Assembly: GCA_021846985.1 (NCBI GenBank)
Contig: JAJZVX010000004.1
Coordinates: forward strand, 1 to 64,000
Length of the DNA stretch: 64,000 bases
Direction: 5' to 3'
DNA from: Acidobacteriota bacterium
GTDB lineage: Bacteria > Acidobacteriota > Terriglobia > Terriglobales > Acidobacteriaceae
A program made the translations under genes and the position numbers. This document shows, in pieces, positions 47,753 through 57,700 of the stretch. The notes below the pieces were generated by a model. That model was given only the letters and a program-made list of their open reading frames with translations, had not been told where the DNA came from and searched no databases. How positions within the stretch are numbered: the first letter of the stretch is position 1; every line of letters starts with the position of its first letter.

Positions 47753-49024
47753 ATGAAGGCACCGCCGCAGGACTCGCTCGGGCTTTACGTTTCGGTGCCG
47801 TTTTGCCGGTCGAAGTGCACCTATTGCAACTTCGCCTCGGGCGTCTATCCGGCCGGCGAACACGCGCGCTATATAGCCCGCGTGGCGGAGGAAATGACCG
47901 CGGCCCGCGCATGGGCGGCGCGTATCGGCGCGGAACTGTCCCGCACGGCCGATTCGGTATACCTGGGCGGCGGAACGCCGACGCTCCTGGCTCCGAAGTT
48001 ACTGGAGCAGTTGTTTGCCGCCATGCGCGCGGAGTTCGATGTGGAGCCGGACGCTGAAATCACCGTCGAGTGTGCGCCCGGGACTCTGTCCGATGACACG
48101 CTGGCTGCCATGGCCGCCGCGGGCGTCAACCGCGTGAGCCTGGGCGTGCAGTCGTTCATTGACCACGAAGCCGCGGTGAGCGGCCGCCTGCACAGCCGCG
48201 CCACGGCGCTCGACGACATGCGCAGGCTTCGCGCCGCGGGCATGGCCAACCTCAGTGTGGACCTGATCGCGGGTCTGCCCGGCCAGACGCTCGCTTCCTG
48301 GCGTGAGTCGCTGGCTGTGCTCGTCGACTGCGGCGTTTCCCATGCCAGCGTCTACATGCTCGAAGTGGATGAAGACTCGCGCCTGGGCCGCGAACTACTG
48401 GCTCACGGGGCACGTTATCACGCCGGCCTGGTCCCTTCCGACGACGCCATTGTGCGCATGTACTCCGAGGCTATCGAAACGCTTGCCCGCGCCGGCTTCG
48501 AACAGTATGAGATTTCCAATTTCAGCCGTCCCGGCTTTGCTTCACGCCACAATCTGCGCTACTGGCAGCGCCGTCCTTATCTCGGCTTTGGCCTCGACGC
48601 TTCGTCTATGCTGCGCGCGGTTGCAGGCAGCCACGCTGGCGAGGTAATGCGCGCCACCACGAGCTGCGACCTCAAGACATGGTTTGACCGGCCTCAACCC
48701 GAGGAGACCATTTGGCTTTCCCGCGCGCGGCAGCACGAGGAGGCATGGTTTCTTGGCCTGCGCATGCAGGCGGGCGTGGATGCAGCAGCCGTGGAGCGCG
48801 CATTTGGCGCCAAGCTTGCCGGACGCGCCCTGCAAGCGGCAGCGCGGCTGAAGCGCAAGGGGCTGGTTGCCGTTGAAGGACGTACCATCCGCCTTACCGA
48901 CCAGGGCCGCCTGCTGTCGAACGATGTTTTCCAGGAGTTTTTGGACCTGGATGCGCTTGCGGACGACACCTGTGTACGCGATGCACACAGCGAGCCCTTA
49001 CCACGCGAGCAATTCATCTCCTGA
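47753..49024 (+). CDS. hemW: Radical SAM haem chaperone HemW
   Basis: A 423-residue HemN-like radical SAM protein. The cluster motif is C18-x3-C22-x2-C25 followed by NF; the fourth Cys of true coproporphyrinogen dehydrogenase HemN (CxxxCxxCxC) is absent, which marks HemW. SVYLGGGTPTLL, RVSLGVQSF, NLSVDLIAGLPGQT, FEQYEISNFSRPGFASRHNL and YWQRRPYLGFG are conserved. HemW inserts haem into respiratory enzymes. The ATG at 47753 gives the usual N-terminus. Its last 27 nt overlap the convergent GGDEF gene. Confidence 0.9.
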   Translation: MKAPPQDSLGLYVSVPFCRSKCTYCNFASGVYPAGEHARYIARVAEEMTAARAWAARIGAELSRTADSVYLGGGTPTLLAPKLLEQLFAAMRAEFDVEPDAEITVECAPGTLSDDTLAAMAAAGVNRVSLGVQSFIDHEAAVSGRLHSRATALDDMRRLRAAGMANLSVDLIAGLPGQTLASWRESLAVLVDCGVSHASVYMLEVDEDSRLGRELLAHGARYHAGLVPSDDAIVRMYSEAIETLARAGFEQYEISNFSRPGFASRHNLRYWQRRPYLGFGLDASSMLRAVAGSHAGEVMRATTSCDLKTWFDRPQPEETIWLSRARQHEEAWFLGLRMQAGVDAAAVERAFGAKLAGRALQAAARLKRKGLVAVEGRTIRLTDQGRLLSNDVFQEFLDLDALADDTCVRDAHSEPLPREQFIS

Positions 49025-49987
49025 AGAAGGCGAGAGAAACATGACCGGAGCGGCCACCGGCTGCGCGGTCTCGCCAAAGCAATGGATCGACTCCGGCCCT
49101 GCTGCTTTGGCTGACTTCAGCGCCTGCTCGGCCTCGCGTAACACTACCACCGGCGAGCGGCCGTGGCTGGAGGCAATGCCGAAACAAGCCGACAGGCGAA
49201 TCACGCCGCCTTCCACGCGGAACGGCACACAGAAAACCTCCTGCCGCAGGCGCTCGGCCAACATGGCGGCATTGGCTCCGGAGCACCCAGGCGTGGCCAC
49301 CAGGAACTCGTCCTCGCCCATGCGCCCCATCACGTCATAGCTGCGCAAAAGCCGGTTGGCGCGCCCTGCCACCTCGGACAAGAGCTGATCGCAGGGCCGC
49401 GGGCCAAGTCTTCCATTCCAATGACCAAAATCGTCAATGTCGAACAGAATGATGGATAACGGACTGTTGGTGCGCTGCACGCGGTCGGTTTCGCGAAAGA
49501 GCGTGCTCAGCATGGCCTCGCGGTTATATACGCCGGTCAGCGGGTCCATCTGCATTTGCAGCGCCGCGGCCTCGCGCGCCTGCTCAAGCTCGGCGGCCAG
49601 CCGGCGCGCCCGAGCCACCGCTTCCAGCCGCGGCCGCACAAAACCGGGTTCAATGGTGCCAGGCAGCAGATCGTCAATCACACCTTCGGCCAGCCTGTCG
49701 ATCCACTCCTGCGTGACGCTGTCGACGAGCAACACAAGAGCGCATTGCTGGCCCTCCGGCTCCGAACGCACCGCCGCCAGCAGTTGTGCTGTTTCCATGC
49801 CGGGCAAGCTTGCGTCCAGCAAGGCCAGGGTGGGCGCATGGGGCCCGGTAAGCGCGGCCAGCGCGGCCTCGGCGGAAAGCGCCACCGTCACCCGCGCTCC
49901 GCCACTGGCCAGCTCAGGCTCCAGCGCGCGAAGCAGATCGGGATGGGGCGATGCAAGCAGAAACGTTGGATGTGGAAGAACCAGCAC
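48998..49987 (-). CDS. Degenerate REC-GGDEF protein with intact I-site
   Basis: A 329-residue protein: a receiver-like domain (6-120) with D58 in LALLDASLPGM but without the N-terminal acidic pair, a coiled coil (125-145), and a GGDEF domain from MDPLTGVYNREAML. The active loop is GEDEF (224-228), with the second Gly replaced. The usual NDxxGHxxGD block reads NGRLGPRPCD, so cyclase activity is doubtful. RSYD at 215-218, exactly five residues before the loop, is a perfect c-di-GMP I-site. It may be a c-di-GMP receptor, not a maker. It is last in a minus-strand run after mqnD and overlaps the hemW 3' end by 27 nt. Confidence 0.85.
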   Translation of the reverse strand: MLVLPHPTFLLASPHPDLLRALEPELASGGARVTVALSAEAALAALTGPHAPTLALLDASLPGMETAQLLAAVRSEPEGQQCALVLLVDSVTQEWIDRLAEGVIDDLLPGTIEPGFVRPRLEAVARARRLAAELEQAREAAALQMQMDPLTGVYNREAMLSTLFRETDRVQRTNSPLSIILFDIDDFGHWNGRLGPRPCDQLLSEVAGRANRLLRSYDVMGRMGEDEFLVATPGCSGANAAMLAERLRQEVFCVPFRVEGGVIRLSACFGIASSHGRSPVVVLREAEQALKSAKAAGPESIHCFGETAQPVAAPVMFLSPSSGDELLAW

Positions 49988-50122
49988 GGCTTGACAACCT
50001 CGCTGCTGGTTCTATCGGCGGAGATTAAAAAACATTTAGAAACGGAGGGATTTTCTTGGGCTTTTCGAATGACGCGCAGCACTGAATCGTATGCCCAAGG
50101 TACTGCGCGCTCCCTTTCCGTC

Positions 50123-50998
50123 TTAGCTTTCGATGAAATCCACCTGCGGCGTCACGGTGATAACGCCGCGCTCGTGGCCCATCTCCAGTAGTTTCCGGAT
50201 GGCCTGGCGGCCATCGGCTCCGTAATCCAGGGTGCGCTCGTTCACATACATGCTCACGAACCTGTTGGCGAGCTGCGGATCCAGGTCGCGGGCAAATTGC
50301 ATAGCATACTCCAGTGCCTGCTCGCGGTTGTCGAGAGCGTGCTGAATGCTGTTCCGCACCGCGCGTGTCACCGTGCGCATTCCCTCCGCGCCCAGCGAGC
50401 GCCGCACCACATTGCCGCCCAGCGGCAGCACCAGGCCGGTGGTTTCCCGCCACCAGATCCCCAAATCCACAACCTTGTACAATCCGCTTGATGCATAGGT
50501 CAACTGGCCTTCGTGGATAATGAGGCCGGCATCGAAGCGTCCCGCCTGAATCTCAGGGATGATCTTGTCGAAGGGCACCACTTCGGTTTCCAGGGACGGA
50601 TTGAAGATTTTCAAAGCCAGGTATGCCGTGGTCAGCGTGCCGGGAACGGCAATCTTGATGCGGTGCAGATCCTCGATCGCCAGCGCGCGGCTGGCCACCA
50701 CCATGGGGCCGTAACCTTCACCCACGCTGCCGCCACAGCCCATCAGCGCATACTTCTCCTGCAAGTACGGATAGGCATGGAAGCTGATCGCCGTCACGTC
50801 ATAGAAGGCCTCATCCAGAGCGCGCCGGTTGAGCGTTTCGATGTCGCACAAGGTGTGATTGAACCGGTAGCCGGGCACTCTCACCTTGTTCGTGGCCAGG
50901 CCATAGAACATGAAGGCATCGTCGGAGTCGGGGCTGTGGGCAATGGAAATGTCGATGATCTTACCGGAATCGCTTGCTTCAGAGACCTGGGTCGTCAC
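50123..50998 (-). CDS. mqnD: 1,4-dihydroxy-6-naphthoate synthase
   Basis: A 291-residue periplasmic-binding-protein-fold enzyme of the futalosine menaquinone pathway. SIAHSPDSDDAFMFYGLATN is the MqnD signature, with YDVTAISFHAYPYL, GGSVGEGYGPMVV, IKIAVPGTLTTAYLALKIF, DAGLIIHEGQLTY and LGLPLGGN-like LVLPLGGNVV following. It converts cyclic dehypoxanthine futalosine to dihydroxy-naphthoate. The GTG at 50998 (10 nt after GGAAAGGAAG) is favoured over the TTG at 51028. It lies 49 nt downstream of bioY. The other mqn genes are not in this window. Confidence 0.92.
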   Translation of the reverse strand: MTTQVSEASDSGKIIDISIAHSPDSDDAFMFYGLATNKVRVPGYRFNHTLCDIETLNRRALDEAFYDVTAISFHAYPYLQEKYALMGCGGSVGEGYGPMVVASRALAIEDLHRIKIAVPGTLTTAYLALKIFNPSLETEVVPFDKIIPEIQAGRFDAGLIIHEGQLTYASSGLYKVVDLGIWWRETTGLVLPLGGNVVRRSLGAEGMRTVTRAVRNSIQHALDNREQALEYAMQFARDLDPQLANRFVSMYVNERTLDYGADGRQAIRKLLEMGHERGVITVTPQVDFIES

Positions 50999-51047
50999 GG
51001 TGTGGGAGCTTCCTTTCCAGAAACACAATGCTCTACATCAGATGCAG

Positions 51048-51659
51048 TCAGGTATCGCGGCGGCGCACGCGCGCCACTCCTTGTGCCAGTGCGGCGGCGG
51101 CGGCCACCTTCAGCGCATCTCCCGGTAAAAACGGCGCCACGGCCAGCGTCAGGGCCATGCGCACCGTGCAGTGCGCTATCGCGCCAAGCCACAATGCGCC
51201 GCAAGCCAGAATCGCCAGGTCGCCGGCGGCCGCGCTCAGCACTGCGGCGGCAAAGGTATGGCGGCTCTTGCGCCACACGAGAGAGATCAGCGCCGCGGCA
51301 AAGGGATAGGCCAGCAGGTAGCCGCCGGTCGGTCCCAGCAAGTGCGCCATTCCCCCTGCCAACGCCGGCACCGGCGCAAACACCGGCAGTCCCAAGGCTC
51401 CCTCGGCCAGGTACGCGCCCAGGGTGGCCGCGGCCAGCCGCGGGCTCAGCAGCAAGCCCAGCAGCAGCACGGCCAGGGGAGCCAGCGTCAGCGGCACCGG
51501 CGTAAAACCAAGCGGCAGGGCCAGGTGCGCGCACGCAGCCATCAGCGCGCTGCCGCCGATCACGATCCCCGCTCTCCGCAGCCAGGACTGGGCGCACGCC
51601 AGTCCTCCCGGCGCGGCGCGCGTCAAAAGATGCGGTGGCTTGGCAACTTCGTTTTCCAA
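51048..51659 (-). CDS. bioY: Biotin transporter S-component BioY
   Basis: A 203-residue membrane protein with about six helices. GFTPVPLTLAPLAVLLLGLLL, LAAATLGAYLAEGALGLPVF, GPTGGYLLAYPFAAALISL and LPGDALKVAAAAALAQG are the BioY signatures. BioY binds biotin and works with an ECF energising module or alone; no EcfAT genes are nearby. The TTG at 51659 has AGAGGAG 5 nt upstream and gives the best start; the frame is open to 51707. It begins 10 nt after the small membrane-protein gene. Confidence 0.9.
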   Translation of the reverse strand: MENEVAKPPHLLTRAAPGGLACAQSWLRRAGIVIGGSALMAACAHLALPLGFTPVPLTLAPLAVLLLGLLLSPRLAAATLGAYLAEGALGLPVFAPVPALAGGMAHLLGPTGGYLLAYPFAAALISLVWRKSRHTFAAAVLSAAAGDLAILACGALWLGAIAHCTVRMALTLAVAPFLPGDALKVAAAAALAQGVARVRRRDT

Positions 51660-51669
51660 CAGCACTCCT

Positions 51670-51831
51670 CTAAATCTCCGATTCGATCTCCGGTTCTTCG
51701 ACCGCATCCAGGCCTTCGGCGGGGGTGCGGCGCAGCTCGCGATGCTTCATCGCAATGTGATATAGGATTCCTCCGGCCGCAACCAGCAGCCCAGCCAGCG
51801 AGACGAGAAGGAAGATCACTAACCAGCGCAT
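51670..51831 (-). CDS. 53-residue single-pass membrane protein upstream of bioY
   Basis: ATG at 51831, TAG at 51672-51670. One transmembrane helix (MRWLVIFLLVSLAGLLVAAG) is followed by a short charged tail ending in acidic residues (VEEPEIESEI). The stop lies 10 nt before the bioY start and the bioY Shine-Dalgarno overlaps the gene's end, suggesting coupling. No strong ribosome site is seen before its own ATG. No family recognised. Confidence 0.55.
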   Translation of the reverse strand: MRWLVIFLLVSLAGLLVAAGGILYHIAMKHRELRRTPAEGLDAVEEPEIESEI

Positions 51832-51888
51832 GGCGGCAGACAAGGCTAAGAATACCAGACGGCCCCATAGCGAAGCCTGCCGCCCATC

Positions 51889-52224
51889 CTATGCCGGCCG
51901 GAGACTGCTGTGCAGCCATTCGAGATAGGCTCGGCTGCCGCTGTCCACCGCCAGCACCAGGCACTCCGGCGTCTGGTAGCTGTGCAGTTCCTTGAGCCGC
52001 GTCTCCAGATCTGGAAGTTGCTCCAAGCCAGTCTTTAACTGGATCAGGGTCTCCCGGGAAGTTTCGATCTCTCCCTGCCAGCGGTAGATGGATTCCGCGC
52101 CGGGGATGAGGGTGGCGCAAGCGGCCAACCCTTCCTCGACCAAAGTGTGGGCCAGCCGGGCGGCTTCATTGTGGTCAGCCGCCGTGGTCAGCACCAGGCG
52201 TGTGGGCGGATACGATTCCGGCAT
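51889..52224 (-). CDS. cutA: Divalent-cation tolerance protein CutA
   Basis: A 111-residue trimeric PII-like protein. LVLTTAADHNEAARLAHTLVEE, GLAACATLIPGAESIYRWQG, EIETSRETLIQLKT and LHSYQTPECLVLAVDSGSRAYLEWL are the full CutA pattern. The ATG at 52224 has GGAGG 5 nt upstream. CutA binds copper and has a loosely defined role in metal tolerance. It is 57 nt from the next small gene and may head a run cutA, small membrane protein, bioY, mqnD, GGDEF. Confidence 0.93.
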   Translation of the reverse strand: MPESYPPTRLVLTTAADHNEAARLAHTLVEEGLAACATLIPGAESIYRWQGEIETSRETLIQLKTGLEQLPDLETRLKELHSYQTPECLVLAVDSGSRAYLEWLHSSLRPA

Positions 52225-52599
52225 GAGGCACCTCCATGCTGCGGGATGGCTGACAACACTGTATGTCCAAAACGCGGCCGCGGAGCGATCTCTTTCGAGC
52301 GAAAAAACACCGGAAGCGGAGATCCTCCGGCTTGGGCTGCTGGCCGCCACCCGGGCGGTGCTCCCGCTCTTCGCTCCGCCGGCATGCACAGGCCCCAACG
52401 GAGGCGTATCTCCTGCTGAACCTTCGTGCGCTCCTCCGTCGTCATGCCTGCCGCCATGCTTCCACTTGTGAGGACGGGCGGCGGACGCACATATTGCATA
52501 AACAGCGCGCATCTCCTATCTCCGGCGGCTTGCCGATCACGCCCCGGTGTTGCAGTATGGACCTTGTGGCCCGTATGAGGGCGCATGGAGAAAACACGC
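52225..52599. other. Divergent intergenic region between cutA and the phosphohexomutase
   Basis: About 375 bases with no supported gene. Open frames on both strands lack family similarity and normal codon pattern. It presumably contains the two divergent promoters, which I could not place. Confidence 0.5.
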
Positions 52600-54009
52600 A
52601 TGACAACAGCGATCAAGTTTGGCACCTCCGGGTGGAGGGCCGTTGTGGCCGATGAGTTTACCGTCGCCAACGTCCGGCTGGCGGTGGCCGGCATCGCCGC
52701 CTATGTCAAGACGCTTCCCGAGCCCCACCGCGTCCTCGTGGGCCGCGATCCGCGCTTTCTCGGCGAGAGCTTCGTCGATCTCGCCGCCCGCGTGCTGGCC
52801 GGCGCCGGCGTAACGCCCATCGTGATTCCCGAGCCCGCGCCTACTCCGGCCATTGCCTATGCCGTGCGCCAGCTCAAGACCTCCGGCGCCATTAACTTTA
52901 CCGCCTCGCACAATCCGCCCGAGTACAACGGCATCAAATATTCAACGCCCGACGGCGCTCCCGCCCTGCCGGAAGTCACAAAAAAGATTGAAGCCGCCAC
53001 CGCCACGCTCGCCGCATCCGGCGTGACCGTCCCGCAAGCCGATCCCCCCGCGGCCGGCTTTCAAACCGCCGACGTCAAGCCCGATTTCCTCAAGCGCCTG
53101 GCCGAGCTCGTCGATCTCAAGGCCATCGCCAAGTCCGGCATCAAGGTGGTCTACGATCCCTTCTGGGGCTCGGGCCGCGGCTATCTTTCCGACCTGCTGC
53201 GCGAGGCGGGTGTGGTTGTCGAGACGGTGCACGATTTTCGGGACGTGCTGTTTGGCGGGCACGCGCCGGAGCCCTCCGACGAGCTGCTGGGCGCCGCCAA
53301 GGCCAAGATGCGGGAGATTGGGGCGCACCTGTGCACCGCCACGGACGGCGACGCCGACCGCTTCGGCATCGTCGACGGCGATGGAACCTTCATCCAGCCC
53401 AATTACGTCATCGCCCTGCTTTTTGACTACCTCGTTGAAACGCGCGGCTGGCGCAACGGCGTGGCCAAGAGCGTGGCTACCACCAACTTGGTCAACGTCA
53501 TGGCCGAGTTCCACAAGGTGCCGCTCTACGAAACTCCCGTGGGCTTCAAGTACATCGGTGCGCTGATCGACCAGGACAAGATCGCCATCGGCGGCGAGGA
53601 GTCGGCCGGCCTCACCATCCGCGGCCACGTGCCCGAGAAGGACGGCGTCATCGCCGGCCTGCTGGTGGCTGAGATGGTCGCCACCCGCGGCAAATCGCTG
53701 GGAGCGATGCTTGAGGACATGTTTGCCAAGGTTGGTTCCTTCTATCCCGTGCGCGAGAACTATCACTTGACCCCGGAAGCCAAAGCCGCGTTCACTGAAA
53801 AAATAAAGGCCGATCCAACCGAACTCGATGGCCGCAAGGTGACCCAGGTGGTGCGCACCGACGGGCTGAAACTGATTCTCGAAGATGGTTCGTGGGTCTG
53901 CTACCGCCTTTCCGGCACGGAGCCGGTGGTTCGGGCTTACACCGAAGCGCGCAGCCTGCAGGATACAGAGACGCTCCGGGCGGTTTCGAAGAAGTTCGTG
54001 CTGTCCTAG
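52600..54009 (+). CDS. Phosphoglucomutase/phosphomannomutase family protein
   Basis: A 469-residue alpha-D-phosphohexomutase. All four functional loops are present: phosphoserine loop NFTASHNPPEYNGIK, Mg site TDGDADRFGI, sugar loop GGEESAGLTI and phosphate loop YRLSGTEPVVR. It opens with IKFGTSGWRAV, a start typical of the PgcA/PMM-PGM branch. It interconverts hexose 1- and 6-phosphates for glycogen or envelope-sugar synthesis. The ATG at 52600 has GGAG 9 nt upstream; the ATG at 52585 is in frame. FtsB-like gene starts 16 nt after the stop. Confidence 0.92.
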   Translation: MTTAIKFGTSGWRAVVADEFTVANVRLAVAGIAAYVKTLPEPHRVLVGRDPRFLGESFVDLAARVLAGAGVTPIVIPEPAPTPAIAYAVRQLKTSGAINFTASHNPPEYNGIKYSTPDGAPALPEVTKKIEAATATLAASGVTVPQADPPAAGFQTADVKPDFLKRLAELVDLKAIAKSGIKVVYDPFWGSGRGYLSDLLREAGVVVETVHDFRDVLFGGHAPEPSDELLGAAKAKMREIGAHLCTATDGDADRFGIVDGDGTFIQPNYVIALLFDYLVETRGWRNGVAKSVATTNLVNVMAEFHKVPLYETPVGFKYIGALIDQDKIAIGGEESAGLTIRGHVPEKDGVIAGLLVAEMVATRGKSLGAMLEDMFAKVGSFYPVRENYHLTPEAKAAFTEKIKADPTELDGRKVTQVVRTDGLKLILEDGSWVCYRLSGTEPVVRAYTEARSLQDTETLRAVSKKFVLS

Positions 54010-54025
54010 GCGGCGCGAAACGTGC

Positions 54026-54436
54026 ATGGAAAACCAGAAATTCCAATTCGTGAGCGGGGGGGGTGAATGGGAGCCGCAATTCGGCTCCGCGCGCCGCCGG
54101 CGCGTGGACTGGCCGAGGCGGGTCTGGCGCCCTGCCGGCACCGGCGTCGCCATTCTTCTTGCCTTGGTGCTCACCTGGCACGTGATTCACGGCAAAGACG
54201 GCCTTTCGGTCTGGCAGCAGAAGCGCGCCGAGGACCGCCAACTCCACAAGGAAATCCTGGATCTGGAACAGGAAAACGTTCTGCTGCGCCAGCGCGTCGA
54301 GCGGCTCAAGTCCGATCCCGACGCCATTGAGCATGAGGCACGCGAAAAGCTTCACTACGCCAGGCCCGGCGAAATCATCTACAGCCTGCCTGCGCCGCCG
54401 CCAGCGCAGGGCCAGGCTGCCGCGCCGGCAAAGTAG
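54026..54436 (+). CDS. Septum formation initiator family protein (FtsB/DivIC-like)
   Basis: A 136-residue bitopic protein: a cytoplasmic basic N-terminus, one transmembrane helix (AGTGVAILLALVLTWHVIHG) and a periplasmic coiled coil (RQLHKEILDLEQENVLLRQR, VERLKSDPDAIEHEAREKLH) followed by the family's YARPGEIIY and a Pro/Ala tail. Such proteins bridge FtsL and FtsQ in the divisome. It is 16 nt downstream of the mutase gene and probably co-transcribed. The longer open frame from 53885 overlaps the mutase and is not used. Confidence 0.87.
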   Translation: MENQKFQFVSGGGEWEPQFGSARRRRVDWPRRVWRPAGTGVAILLALVLTWHVIHGKDGLSVWQQKRAEDRQLHKEILDLEQENVLLRQRVERLKSDPDAIEHEAREKLHYARPGEIIYSLPAPPPAQGQAAAPAK

Positions 54437-54728
54437 CTCTATGGCTCGCTGCTGATTTTCCCGCCCCCTTGAAACTCAACCCCGTAGCCTTGCCGTCGTC
54501 GCTCATAAGAAGACACCCGGTCTACAATAAGCAGCGAGTCGATTCGCCTCTCCGGACTGGGCCTGAATTTTGCTGCCTCTTCCGGCTTTACGGCCGGGCG
54601 GCGGTGTACGGCAACACCATCACCGCCCATCTTCAAACCGCTAGCCACGGACTGCTGCCAGTGCTCCCGGAATACTTCATACTCAGACCTCTGTTTGTGC
54701 GCCGTTCCGCAGAAAGGATGTTGCCGCT
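54437..54728. other. Intergenic region, no gene supported
   Basis: Nearly 300 bases between ftsB-like and the GH2 gene. No ORF with coding character, no clear promoter. AGAAAGGATG just before 54729 includes an AAAGGA that could serve as the ribosome site of the next gene. Confidence 0.5.
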
Positions 54729-57700
54729 ATGCGATTTCAAGATATAGTTTCAATGGGCCTGTCTATCGGCCGCCCTGCCCGCCTGCTCAGGCTGTGCGCT
54801 GCCGCAACGCTCGGCGCCTTCTTGGGCGCTGTTGCCGGCGTGGCGCAATCGCTTCCGGCCGAAGACTACGGTCCCTACAACACCACCTTTCTGCCGGATG
54901 GTTCGGCGCTGGTCAAGGATCTTGTCCCTCTGCCCCCGCCTCCGCCGCCAACCGTCAATCCCTATCATCCCCCGCGCTATGACGCGCGCTCCGCCCTGTT
55001 GCATGGCCAGGCCCCCTGGACGCTCGCTCTCTGGTTCCATTCCGTTGAGCCGTTGACCGGCAAGGTGCTGATTGCCGGTATCGGCGATCCCCAGGCCGAG
55101 GACGCGCGCTTCATCGCCGTCGACGACAACCATCTTGCCCTCTGGTTGGGCAAGAATCCGGACGCCAAGGGAATGATCGTGGCTTCGGCGGCCTTGGACA
55201 ACTCGGAGTGGCATATGGCGGTCGCGGTGGGCGATGGCGCCACCATTACCCTCTATGCCGACGGCAAACAAGCCGCCGTGCGCCGCTTGACCCAGGGAGC
55301 TGTCGCGCCCAGGCTCGAAATGGCCTCCAATCCCATCGCCTCCATGGGAACCCGCCACTTCGGCGGTGAGATTGCCGGCCTCAAGATCTATAGTCAGGCC
55401 TTCACGCCCGGGCAGGTCGCGGCCCTTGCCGCCGCTCCTCCCGACTTCGGCATCCTCACCTTTGAGGACGCCTCGCCCCGCTGGATTGTCGCCACCTCGG
55501 GCCTGGCCGGCCTGAGCGCACCCCAGGATCCCTCCACCCTACCGCGCAACAAAGGCGGATTCCAGAAGCCCGTCGCCAAACCGCTGACCTCCATCGACCT
55601 CCACACCGAGCTCGTCGGCAGCAATCCCTGGACCATCCGCGGCGGCTGGAAGCTGATCGCCGAGCCCGGCCTGGAGGCCGTCGGCCAAAAGGATGATGGG
55701 GCTGCCATCTCCATGCCCGGCTATGACACCAGCGGCTGGATGGCAGCCACCGTTCCCGGCACCGTGCTCACCACCATGATCGATCGCGGCATCTATCCCG
55801 ATTCCGATTACGGCCTCAACAACCTCGTAATTCCCGAGAAGCTGGCGCGCCAGAACTACTGGTATCGCGTTGAGTTCAAGAAGCCCACTGTCGCTGTCGG
55901 CCAGCGCCTCACCCTTACCTTCGAGGGCGTCAACTACTCCAGCGAAGTGTGGCTCAACGGCCAGAATCTGGGCGGTTTTACCGGTGCCTTCCTACGCGGC
56001 AACTTCGATGTCAGCTCGCTCGTCAAGGCCGACAACGTGCTGGCGGTGCGTGTCAGCCCGCCGCCGCATCCCGGCATTCCTCATGAGCAATCTCTCATCG
56101 CCGGCCCCGGCAACAACGGCGGCGTCGAGGTGATCGACGGGCCCACCTTTTCCGCCACCGAGGGATGGGACTGGATCCCCGGCATTCGCGACCGCAACAC
56201 CGGCATCTGGCAGGATGTTGTTCTCAGCGCCTCTGGATGGGTTACAGTCGGCGATCTGAACGTGATTACCATCCTGCCCAAGGCCGACCGCAGCGAAGCC
56301 GACATCGAAATCGAAGCTCCGCTGGCCAACACCTCCACCGCGCCGGTGGAGGGCGAGCTTACCGCCAGCTTCGACAACGTCACTGTGACCAAGCGCGTCA
56401 CTGCTCAGCCAGGCGAATCCGTCGCGCGCCTGGAATCATCTGATTTTCCGCAGCTTAAGGTGCAGCATCCCCGACTTTGGTGGCCCAACGGCTACGGCCA
56501 GCCCAATCTCCATAAGCTCACCGTCCGCTTTGCCGTCCACGGTAAGCTCAGATCCGAAAAAACCGTCGACTTTGGCATGCGCGAGGTGAGCTACGAGATT
56601 TCACTCTTCGATGCCAAGGGTCATCTCCGCCGTGTTGAAGTGTTCCCCAGCCGCACCCATGACGAAGCGCTCGCCTTGATAGACGGGACGCACGAGGGCA
56701 TCCGGCGCATCGACGACAAGACGCCGAATCTGCCGCTTTCCGGCCAAGCCCCTCCCGACCGTGTCACTTATACCTGGGTCCAGTCGCTCAGGCCAGAGGC
56801 TGAGGGCTCTGCCTCCATCCGTCCTGTGGAGGGCAGCTGGCAGGGCACCGACCTGGTGATCAAGGTCAACGGCGTGCGCATTGCCGCCCGCGGCGGCAAC
56901 TGGGGCATGGATGACAGCCGCAAGCGCGTCAGCATGGAGCGCCTCGAGCCCTACTTCCGCCTCCACCGCGACGCCCACGTCAACCTGATTCGCAACTGGA
57001 TGGGCCAAAGCACCGAAGAGAATTTCTACGCCCTCGCCGACAAGTATGGCCTCATGGTCTGGAACGATTTCTGGGAGTCTACGCAGAACTACAACCTTGA
57101 GGCCGAGGATCCAGCGCTCTTCCTCAAGAACGCCCGCGACGTCATCCTTCGCTACCGTCATCATCCGTCCATCGTGGTCTGGTGCGGACGCAACGAGGGC
57201 GTGCCGCAGCCCATCATCAACCAGGGCCTCGCCAATCTCGTTCGTACCCTCGACCACACTCGCCTCTATACCGGCAGCTCCAACCGCGTGAACCTGCGCG
57301 ACTCGGGCCCCTATCAGTTGCAGCCGCTCCAGGCCTACTACCGCATCAATCGGGGCTTTAGCGTCGAACTGGGTATCCCGAGTCTGCCCACGCTTGAGGG
57401 CATCAAGGCTTTCATGCCCGTACCCGACCGCTGGCCCATCAGCGATACTTGGGCCTACCACGACTTCCACCAGTTCTCCTATCCCGGCGTTGCACCCTTC
57501 ATGGAGGCCATGGCCACCGAGTTTGGAGCGGGCGTCAGCCTTGAGGACTTCGAACGCAAGGCGGAGATGATCGACTACGCCGCCCACCGCGCCATCTTCG
57601 AGGGCTTCGCCGCCCACCTCTGGCAGCCCAACTCCGGCCGCATGATCTGGATGACGCAACCGGCCTGGCCGAGCCTCCTCTGGAATTTTCTTGGTTCTGA

